DNA of 12,520 nt from Acidobacteriota bacterium (GTDB taxonomy: Bacteria; Acidobacteriota; Vicinamibacteria; Vicinamibacterales; Vicinamibacteraceae), in NCBI GenBank assembly GCA_023429845.1, contig JAEZCY010000083.1, positions 1-12,520 on the forward strand. Direction: 5' to 3'. Below, in pieces: positions 1 to 5,782 of this stretch. Below the pieces are notes generated by a model, which was not told the DNA's origin, did no database searches, and saw only the letters and a list, made by a program, of their open reading frames with translations. Position 1 is the first letter of the stretch. Each line of letters opens with the position of its first letter. A program made the translations under genes and the position numbers.

Positions 1-15
1 GCGCAGAACCGCTGA

Positions 16-60
16 GCCGGGCGGACGACCGGCGCCCTGGGGGCGACGGCTACGTACGCC
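16..60 (-). repeat. Degenerate reverse copy of the REP-like element
   Basis: Read on the minus strand, positions 59-48 give GCGTACGTAGCC, identical to the 12 nt that lead into the REP hairpin at 9111-9122. The following minus-strand sequence is GC-rich and ends in a CCGCCCGGC-like block, but the hairpin is broken up. It faces the intact plus-strand copy at 108-135, so the two may form an inverted pair like the clustered REPs of other bacteria. The 12-nt identity is visible; membership in the same family is inferred. Confidence 0.35.
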
Positions 61-67
61 CTCCCCG

Positions 68-117
68 CGCGCAGCCGCCACTGCCCCGCGTAGCCGCCAC
101 TGCCCCGCGTAGCCGCC
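68..117. repeat. 19-bp tandem repeat, about 2.6 copies
   Basis: The unit CGCGTAGCCGCCACTGCCC occurs at 68-86 (one mismatch, C for T at 72) and at 87-105 (exact). A third copy begins at 106 and runs for 12 bases before it turns into the REP hairpin. The repeat lies in the intergenic stretch downstream of hldD and shares its GTAGCCGCC head with the hairpin element, so it probably arose from it by slippage. Confidence 0.8.
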
Positions 118-135
118 GGGCCTCGCCCGGCGGAC
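108..135 (+). repeat. REP-like hairpin element, copy 1; possible terminator for the hldD operon
   Basis: CGTAG is followed by a perfect 9-bp stem, CCGCCGGGC (113-121) pairing with GCCCGGCGG (125-133), around a CTC loop. The 28 nt match positions 9116-9143 at 27 of 28 bases; the only difference lies in the loop. The stem ends 11 nt past the hldD stop codon, so it could also end transcription of the minus-strand operon. No U-tract follows on either strand. Confidence 0.75.
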
Positions 136-144
136 GTGGGACGC

Positions 145-1137
145 CTACTCGTCGCCCAGATGACGCCCCGGGACGAGGTACCTCGTCACGTACTCGGCCA
201 CCGCGTCCGACAGCGGCGTCGGTGGACGCGTGTAGCCCGCTGCCCGCAGTCGGGAGATGTCAGCCTGCGTGTGGTACTGGTAGGTCCCTTTCAACGCGTC
301 GGGCATGTCGATGAACTCGATTCGTTCCGGCACGCCCAGCGACACGAAGATCGGGCGCACGAGGTCGAGCCAGGTCTGGGCGCCGCCCGTGCCGATGTTG
401 AAGAGCCCGGCCGCGCCGTGCGACGCGACGTGCAGCGTCATGTCCACGACGTCCTTGACGTACACGAAGTCGCGCCGCTGCTCGCCGTCCCTGTAGTCGG
501 GGTGCTGGCTGCGGAACAGGCGCACGACCCCCTCGTCGCGCACCTGGGCATATGCCTTGTGCACCACCGACCGCATGTCGCCCTTGTGGCCCTCGTTCGG
601 TCCGAACACGTTGAAGAACCGTAGACCCGCCACGCGCGACAACAGCCCCTCGTCGCGCGCCCAGCGATCGAACAGCAGCTTCGAGTAGCCGTACATGTTC
701 AGCGGTCGCAGCCGCTCGATCGCGGCGGGGTCGTCGTCCATGCCGACGCGCCCGTCGCCGTAGGTCGCGGCTGAGGACGCGTAGACGAACGACGTGCCCT
801 GCCGCAGCGCCCAGCGACTCAGGTCCTTGCTGAACTCGTAGTTGTTGCGCGCCAGGTACGACGCGTCCTGTTCGGTCGTCGCCGAGCACGCCCCCATGTG
901 CAGCACCAGGTCGAACGCTCCCAGGCTGCCGCGGTCGAGGTGACCGAGGAGATCGTCGGCCTCGAGGTAGTCCTCGAACTGCAGGCCGCGAAGGTTGCGC
1001 CACTTGGCGGTCGTGCCGAGTCGATCGGCGATGACGATGCGCGCGCATCCGCGCGTGTTGAGTCCCCAGGCCAGCGCCGAGCCGATGAAGCCGGCGCCGC
1101 CGGTGACGAGCACACGGGCACGTTCGAGGTCGATCAC
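145..1137 (-). CDS. hldD: ADP-L-glycero-D-manno-heptose 6-epimerase
   Basis: A 330-residue extended short-chain dehydrogenase/reductase (SDR), close to the usual HldD length. The family converts ADP-D-glycero-beta-D-manno-heptose to the L-glycero form in the cytoplasm, the last step in making the activated heptose for the LPS inner core. The Rossmann NAD(P)-binding loop GGAGFIGS is at 13-20. HMGACSATTE is at 80-89 and SSAATYGDG at 121-129. The catalytic YxxxK is Y149 to K153. The HldD-specific stretch FFNVFGPNEGHKGDM is at 174-188, with K185 matching the second catalytic lysine of the family. The start is GTG at 1137, directly abutting the TGA stop of the upstream ABC gene and preceded by GAGGGAG at 1149-1143. 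It is the last gene of a three-gene operon with two ABC half-exporters. No other heptose-pathway gene is in the window. Confidence 0.95.
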   Translation of the reverse strand: MIDLERARVLVTGGAGFIGSALAWGLNTRGCARIVIADRLGTTAKWRNLRGLQFEDYLEADDLLGHLDRGSLGAFDLVLHMGACSATTEQDASYLARNNYEFSKDLSRWALRQGTSFVYASSAATYGDGRVGMDDDPAAIERLRPLNMYGYSKLLFDRWARDEGLLSRVAGLRFFNVFGPNEGHKGDMRSVVHKAYAQVRDEGVVRLFRSQHPDYRDGEQRRDFVYVKDVVDMTLHVASHGAAGLFNIGTGGAQTWLDLVRPIFVSLGVPERIEFIDMPDALKGTYQYHTQADISRLRAAGYTRPPTPLSDAVAEYVTRYLVPGRHLGDE

Positions 1138-3036
1138 TCAAGCTCCCTCATGGGTGGGCTGCAGGGTGGACGTGGACGCATGCGACTGGTACTGCAGCTC
1201 GTACAAGCGATGGTAGATGCCGCGCATGGCCAGCAGCTCCTGGTGCGTGCCCGCCTCGCGCAGCTCGCCGCGGTGCAGCACGAGGATACGGTCCATGTCC
1301 TGAATCGTCGAGAGCCGGTGTGCGATGGCGATGGTCGTTCGCCCCTCCATCAGGACGTGGAGCGCATCGCGAATCAGCACCTCGGTTTCCGTATCCACGC
1401 TGGACGTGGCCTCGTCCAGCACGAGGATCTGCGGATCGAAGGCGAGTGCCCTGGCAAACGACAGCAGCTGCTTCTGCCCCACCGATAGGGTGGCGCCGCG
1501 CTCGGCCACCGGGGTGTCATACCCCTGCGGCAGTTCGCGGATGAATGCGTCCGCGTGGACGGCTTCCGCCGCCGCCCGCACGCGTGCATCGCTGATGTCA
1601 TCGCGCCCGAGCCGGATGTTGCCGGCGATGGTGCCAGAGAACAGGTACACGTCCTGGAGCACGAGCGCATAGTGCGACCGCAGCTCGGTGAGCGGCAGGT
1701 CGCGGATGTCGGTGCCGTCGAGGAGGATTCGGCCGCTGCCGACGTCGTAGAACCGCAGGAGCAGGTTGATCAGCGTGCTCTTGCCAGAGCCGGTGGCGCC
1801 GACCACGCCGATCCGCTGTCCGGGCTCCACCGTGAACGACACGCGCTTCAGCACGTCCACGCCCGGCGAATACGCGAACGTCACATCGTCCACGACGATT
1901 CGACCCGGCTTCGGCGCGGCGGGATCCGCCCTCTCCTCTCCTGAACGCGCACCGCTCGTCGTGACCGACAGGGGCGCCGCGGGGGCCACGCGGTCGTCCG
2001 GCGTACCCGGAACTCGGCCCTCGCCGCTGGGGCCCGTGATGCGCACCGGCGTGTCGAGCAAGCCGAACAAGCGTTCGGACGACGCCATCGCGGCCTGCAG
2101 CAGGTTGAACTTCTCGGACATGTCCGAGATCGGCCGGAAGAACCGCTGCGCGTACTGGATGAACGCCACCAGCGTGCCGATGGTGAGCGATCCCGCCAGC
2201 ACCCAGACGCCACCGAACCACAGGATCAACGCCGTGGATAAGGCGCCGATCAACTCGATCAACGGGTAGAACACCGCGTAGTAGTAGATCGATCGCAGGT
2301 TCGCATCGCGATGCTCGGCGTTCACCCGGCCGAACTCCCCGAACGCGTGCCCCTCACGCCGGAACAACTGCACGGTGGCCATGCCGGTGAGGTTCTCCTG
2401 CAGGAAGGCGTTGAGCCGCGACACCCAGGTCCGCACCTCGCGATACGACTCCCGCACGTTGCGCCGGAACCACTGCGTCACGAGCAGGATCAGCGGCAGG
2501 ACGCAGAACGTCAGCAGCGCGAGCCGCCAGTCGAGCGACACGAGGATGACGATGATGCCGAGCAGCGAGAGGACGTCGCCGAACACCGACACGACACCCG
2601 ACGTGAACAGGTCGTTGATGGCATCGACGTCGCTCGTCACCCGCGTCATGAGGCGTCCGACGGGGTTGCGGTCGTAGTAGGCCAGATCGAGGCGCTGGAG
2701 GTGGTCGTACACCTGCCGGCGGAGGTCGTACATGATCCGCTGCCCCAGCATCTGCAGCGTCACCGTCTGGACGAATTCGGCGACGAAGGCGCCGACCAGC
2801 GTGCCGAGATACAGCAGCGCCACGGTGGTCACGCCGGCGAAGTCGCCGGTGGCGATGTGTTCGTCGATCGCCCGCTTGACGAGCACCGGCTGCGCGAGCT
2901 GGAACCCGACGTAGGTGACGATGGCCGTCATGGCCAGCGCGGCCCGGCCCCAGTACGGACGGAGGTAGCCAAGCAGGCGCCGCATCAGGCGGCCGTCGTA
3001 CGCCTTGCCGATGATTTCGTCGTCGTGCGCGGACAT
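1138..3036 (-). CDS. ABC half-exporter (TMD-NBD), subunit with the consensus catalytic glutamate
   Basis: 632 residues in the type IV exporter layout of MsbA, MdlB and BmrD: a six-helix membrane domain at about 25-330, then a nucleotide-binding domain (NBD) at about 378-610. Walker A GATGSGKST is at 413-421 and the Q-loop Gln at 461. The signature is LSVGQ at 517-521, where the canonical motif is LSGGQ. Walker B with catalytic Glu is ILVLDE at 537-542, the D-loop SSVD follows, and the switch His is H573. The start ATG at 3036 overlaps the TGA of the upstream half-exporter by one base (TGATG), implying translational coupling and equal amounts of both subunits. The TMD-NBD linker (336-377) is unusually long and rich in Gly, Pro and Asp. 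The substrate cannot be read from sequence; drug, lipid or LPS-precursor export are all possible. The hldD neighbour mildly favours an envelope substrate. Confidence 0.93.
   Translation of the reverse strand: MSAHDDEIIGKAYDGRLMRRLLGYLRPYWGRAALAMTAIVTYVGFQLAQPVLVKRAIDEHIATGDFAGVTTVALLYLGTLVGAFVAEFVQTVTLQMLGQRIMYDLRRQVYDHLQRLDLAYYDRNPVGRLMTRVTSDVDAINDLFTSGVVSVFGDVLSLLGIIVILVSLDWRLALLTFCVLPLILLVTQWFRRNVRESYREVRTWVSRLNAFLQENLTGMATVQLFRREGHAFGEFGRVNAEHRDANLRSIYYYAVFYPLIELIGALSTALILWFGGVWVLAGSLTIGTLVAFIQYAQRFFRPISDMSEKFNLLQAAMASSERLFGLLDTPVRITGPSGEGRVPGTPDDRVAPAAPLSVTTSGARSGEERADPAAPKPGRIVVDDVTFAYSPGVDVLKRVSFTVEPGQRIGVVGATGSGKSTLINLLLRFYDVGSGRILLDGTDIRDLPLTELRSHYALVLQDVYLFSGTIAGNIRLGRDDISDARVRAAAEAVHADAFIRELPQGYDTPVAERGATLSVGQKQLLSFARALAFDPQILVLDEATSSVDTETEVLIRDALHVLMEGRTTIAIAHRLSTIQDMDRILVLHRGELREAGTHQELLAMRGIYHRLYELQYQSHASTSTLQPTHEGA
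1143..1149 (-). promoter_or_regulatory. Shine-Dalgarno sequence of hldD
   Basis: GAGGGAG on the minus strand ends 5 nt before the GTG start at 1137 and lies inside the 3' end of the upstream ABC gene. It supports the GTG start and translation coupled to, or re-initiated after, the upstream stop codon. Confidence 0.7.
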
Positions 3037-4793
3037 CAGGAGACTGCGAGTTCGGCCTCGAGCTGCTGCTGCCGCACGAGATCGCTGTAAGGGCCGCCGG
3101 CGCGAGCCAGCACGTCGTGGTTGCCGCGCTCGACGATGCGTCCCGCGTCGAGCACGATGATCTGGTCGGCATGCCGCACCGCGGAGATGCGGTGCGCGAC
3201 GATGATCGTCGTGCGGTGGGCCGTGACGGCCCGCAGCCGCGTGAGGATCTCCTCTTCCGTGTACGTGTCCACCGCCGACAGCGCGTCGTCGAACACCAGC
3301 ACCGGCGCTTCGGTCATGAGCGCGCGGGCGATGGCGGTCCGCTGCTTCTGGCCGCCGGACAACGTCAAGCCCCGCTCGCCGACGCGCGTCTGGTAGCCGT
3401 CGGCGAAGTGCGACACGTCCTTGTCGAGCCGGGCAATCGCCGCGGCCTCATGCACCCGGCGACGACGCTCGTCCGCATCCGGTTCGGTCACGCCGAACGC
3501 GATGTTGTCCTCGAGGGTCGTGCTGAAGAGGAACGTCTCCTGCGGTACGAACGCGATGGCCTGCCTCAGTTGCGCGAGCCGCACGTCGCGCACGTCGTGA
3601 CCGTCCAGGAACACCGTGCCCGGCGGAGGGTCGTACATCCGCACCAGCAGGTGTACGAGCGTGGACTTGCCGCTGCCGGTGCCACCGACGATGGCCAGCG
3701 TGGTGCCGGCAGGCACGTGCAGGTCGATGTCGCGGAGACTCGCGGGCCCGGCGCCGTACGCATAGCTGAGGTGTCGAATGCGCAAGTCGCCACGCACCGG
3801 CTGGGGCAGGTCGCGCACGTTCGCGCCGTCAACGATGGACGGCGGTTCGTCGAAGACCTCGAGCATCCGCCGCCACGACGCGAGTCCACGCTGGATCAGG
3901 TTGGTCACCCAGCCGAACGCGACGAGTGGCCAGGCGAGCTGGCCCAGATAGCCGTTGAACGCCACGAACTCGCCGAGCGTCAGGCGCCCCTGGATGACCT
4001 CGCGGCCGCCGAAGTAGAGGAATCCGACAATCGCGATGCCGAACCCGAGCGTCATGCTCGGGTAGAAGCACGCCTGCACCAGGATCAGGTTCCGGTTGCG
4101 CGCCACGTACTCGTCGTTGGCGGCGAGGAACTTCGCACGCTCGGCGTCCTCCTGCCCGTAGGCACGCACGACGCGCACGCCGGCGAGCGCCTCCTGGGTG
4201 ATAGCGCTGATCTCGGACAGTTGCGCCTGGATCCGCTCGAACCTGTTGTGGATCGCCTCCCCGAAGTACTTCACCACGAGCGACACGGCGGGCAAGCCGG
4301 TGACGAGCAGCAGCGTCAGCTTCGTGTGGAGCGACAACATCATGCCGACGGCCGCCACCGCGAGCACGCCTGTCGACACGGCGTACATCGCGGCGGGGCC
4401 GACCATCATGCGCACGGCGCCGAGGTCGGCCGAGGCGCGCGACATCAGGTCGCCTGTGCGGGCCCGATCGAAGTACTCGCGGGGGAACTCCTGGAGCTTC
4501 GCGAAGAAGTCGTTGCGCAGGTCGTACTCGATGCGCCGCGACGCACCGACGATGAGCCGGCGCATCGCATACCTGAACACACCGCCAACGGCGGCGATGG
4601 CGAGCAGGGCCCCGGCATACAGGCCGAGCTTGCCACGCGTCACCGACGTGGTGAGGTCGTCCACCGCGTACTTCAGCACCCACGGTGTCAGGAGGGTGAA
4701 GAGGTTCGAGGAGATGGCGCAGGCCAGTCCGAGCAGGATGGGGCGCCGGTACCTGTCGACGTACGGCAGCAACCGGCGCAAAGCGGCACCCAC
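3036..4793 (-). CDS. ABC half-exporter (TMD-NBD), subunit with the degenerate catalytic site
   Basis: 585 residues from a GTG start at 4793. The open frame extends to 4937, but that extension is Arg-rich, has no hydrophobic segment and overlaps the divergent barrel gene. The GTG directly precedes the usual N-terminus (LLPYVDRYRRPILLG) and lies 6 nt after a TATAAT. The membrane domain is at about 5-320 and the NBD at about 335-575. Walker A GGTGSGKST is at 370-378, the Q-loop Gln at 418 and a canonical LSGGQ at 478-482. Walker B reads VLVFDD (498-503), with Asp503 in place of the catalytic Glu; the switch His is H534. An Asp here marks the degenerate site of heterodimeric exporters such as TM287/288 and BmrCD. 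The partner is the next gene, which has the Glu but an altered signature. This is the first gene of the operon ending in hldD. Substrate unknown. Confidence 0.93.
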   Translation of the reverse strand: MGAALRRLLPYVDRYRRPILLGLACAISSNLFTLLTPWVLKYAVDDLTTSVTRGKLGLYAGALLAIAAVGGVFRYAMRRLIVGASRRIEYDLRNDFFAKLQEFPREYFDRARTGDLMSRASADLGAVRMMVGPAAMYAVSTGVLAVAAVGMMLSLHTKLTLLLVTGLPAVSLVVKYFGEAIHNRFERIQAQLSEISAITQEALAGVRVVRAYGQEDAERAKFLAANDEYVARNRNLILVQACFYPSMTLGFGIAIVGFLYFGGREVIQGRLTLGEFVAFNGYLGQLAWPLVAFGWVTNLIQRGLASWRRMLEVFDEPPSIVDGANVRDLPQPVRGDLRIRHLSYAYGAGPASLRDIDLHVPAGTTLAIVGGTGSGKSTLVHLLVRMYDPPPGTVFLDGHDVRDVRLAQLRQAIAFVPQETFLFSTTLEDNIAFGVTEPDADERRRRVHEAAAIARLDKDVSHFADGYQTRVGERGLTLSGGQKQRTAIARALMTEAPVLVFDDALSAVDTYTEEEILTRLRAVTAHRTTIIVAHRISAVRHADQIIVLDAGRIVERGNHDVLARAGGPYSDLVRQQQLEAELAVS

Positions 4794-4799
4794 CGTTCG

Positions 4800-4805
4800 A
4801 TTATA
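4800..4805 (-). promoter_or_regulatory. Candidate -10 box (TATAAT) for the ABC-hldD operon
   Basis: Minus-strand TATAAT is a perfect sigma-70 -10 hexamer, with 6 nt between it and the GTG at 4793. Transcription starting about 7 nt downstream would begin at or next to the start codon, giving a leaderless mRNA. No Shine-Dalgarno sequence is seen. A partial -35 (GCGACA, 4831-4826) lies 20 nt upstream, which is longer than ideal. The 65-bp divergent region also holds GCCTCC on both strands (minus 4811-4806, plus 4850-4855), a possible but untested operator pair. Confidence 0.55.
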
Positions 4806-4847
4806 GGAGGCCGCCTGCCCCCTGTTGTCGCGACGCCGTGCGTCCGA

Positions 4848-4853
4848 TAGCCT
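4848..4853 (+). promoter_or_regulatory. Candidate -10 box (TAGCCT) for the beta-barrel gene
   Basis: TAGCCT keeps the conserved first T, second A and last T of the -10 hexamer. It ends 5 nt before ATG 4859 and 8 nt before ATG 4862, again suggesting a leaderless start. TATGAT at 4858-4863 is a better hexamer match but overlaps the start codon, so it would need a later start inside the signal peptide. No ribosome-binding site precedes either ATG. Confidence 0.3.
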
Positions 4854-4858
4854 CCGGT

Positions 4859-5683
4859 ATGATGGTTCGACGATTGTCCGCGTACCTCGGCGCCGCCTGC
4901 GCCCTGCTCTGTCTGGGCGCTTCCCCGGCGCTGACACAATATGGTCCGCTCACGAGGTCCGAGCCGGCCGTCGGCGAGCGCTACACGGTCGAGGCGGCAT
5001 TCGGCATCTGGAATCCGACGCCCGGCATCGTGTTCTCGAGCGAACAGTTCGGGATTCCCGGCACCGAGATCGACCTGGTGGAGGACCTTGACGCGGAACA
5101 ATCCTCGTTCCGCGACTTCCGGTTCGTGCTGCGCCCGGCACGCAAGCACAAGCTGCGCGTCGAGTACGTGCCCATCAAGTACGACGTGGACACGATCCTT
5201 CGGCGCAACATCGTCTTCAACGGCAACCTGTATCCCGTGGGCCTGCCAGTGCAGGGCGAACTGAAATGGGATGCGTGGCGCTTCGGCTACGAGTACGACT
5301 TCATCTATCGCGACCGGGGGTTCCTCGGCCTCATCGCCGAAGCGAAGTACACGCACGTCTCGGCAGAGCTCGCCTCCCCGCTGACCTCGGAGTTCGCGGA
5401 GGCGCGCGCGCCCATCCCGGCGCTCGGCCTCGTCGGTCGCGGGTACCTGCTGCGGAATCTCGCGGTCACCGGCGAGTTCACGGCGTTCAGGATTCCCGAC
5501 AGCGACAGCCGCGATTACAGCGGGCGGTACTACGACTTCGACCTGTACGCCACGCTGAACTTCACCAACAACTTCGGCGTGACCGGCGGCTACCGCAACC
5601 TCACGCTCGGCTACGTCGTGGACGACGACTTCGGAGACTTCAACATGAAGGGGTTCTACTTCATGGGCGTCGCGCGGTTCTAG
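4859..5683 (+). CDS. Outer-membrane beta-barrel protein, function unknown
   Basis: 274 residues from the first of two adjacent ATG codons (4859, 4862); an in-frame GTG at 4838 would only add residues before the signal peptide. The N-terminus has Arg4-Arg5, a hydrophobic core at about 8-21 and a small-residue cleavage region (ASPA, 21-24), a Sec signal peptide. The mature part alternates aromatic and polar residues in strand-like blocks, such as KHKLRVEYVPIKYDV, WDAWRFGYEYDFIY, RYYDFDLYATLNF and MKGFYFMGVARF. It ends in a terminal Phe, the usual recognition signal for the BAM insertion machinery. The size suits an 8-12 strand barrel of the OmpA-like or OMP_b-brl type; there is no OmpA peptidoglycan-binding domain. 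It is divergent from the ABC-hldD operon and followed by a strong hairpin, so it is probably a single-gene transcript. The specific family was not recognised. Confidence 0.85.
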   Translation: MMVRRLSAYLGAACALLCLGASPALTQYGPLTRSEPAVGERYTVEAAFGIWNPTPGIVFSSEQFGIPGTEIDLVEDLDAEQSSFRDFRFVLRPARKHKLRVEYVPIKYDVDTILRRNIVFNGNLYPVGLPVQGELKWDAWRFGYEYDFIYRDRGFLGLIAEAKYTHVSAELASPLTSEFAEARAPIPALGLVGRGYLLRNLAVTGEFTAFRIPDSDSRDYSGRYYDFDLYATLNFTNNFGVTGGYRNLTLGYVVDDDFGDFNMKGFYFMGVARF

Positions 5684-5695
5684 GCGTTGGATCGA

Positions 5696-5719
5696 GGCAT
5701 CGACGTGCCCGTCGATGCC
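5696..5719 (+). terminator. Perfect 10-bp hairpin after the beta-barrel gene
   Basis: GGCATCGACG (5696-5705) pairs perfectly with CGTCGATGCC (5710-5719) around a TGCC loop, starting 12 nt past the TAG stop. Its position and stability suit an intrinsic-type terminator, but no T-run follows, so termination would need another factor or a hairpin-only mechanism. It separates the barrel gene from the next transcription unit. Confidence 0.55.
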
Positions 5720-5767
5720 CGCCATGCCCGTGCCGCCCGCCGCCGCGGTGACCCAGCGGGGGCGTGG

Positions 5768-5773
5768 TACGAT
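5768..5773 (+). promoter_or_regulatory. Candidate -10 box (TACGAT) for the GT-C-like pair
   Basis: TACGAT matches TATAAT at four of six positions and ends 9 nt before ATG 5783. No Shine-Dalgarno sequence lies in between. No -35 at a normal distance is convincing; GTGACC at 5748 is only 14 nt away. Confidence 0.35.
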
Positions 5774-5782
5774 ACGCGCCTT

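Noticed and set aside
1..15. 3' end of a plus-strand gene ending in TGA at 13-15
   Set aside because: Only four codons would be visible, so it cannot be supported.
68..105. CRISPR-like array
   Set aside because: The 19-bp units are contiguous without spacers, so this is a tandem repeat.
3117..4850. 577-codon plus-strand frame opposite the first ABC gene
   Set aside because: It is the antisense shadow of a clear ABC half-exporter: composition dominated by His, Arg and Val, with no motif.
4794..4937. N-terminal extension of the first ABC subunit to 4937
   Set aside because: It is Arg-rich, overlaps the divergent barrel gene and its promoter, and lies upstream of a perfect TATAAT next to a better GTG start.
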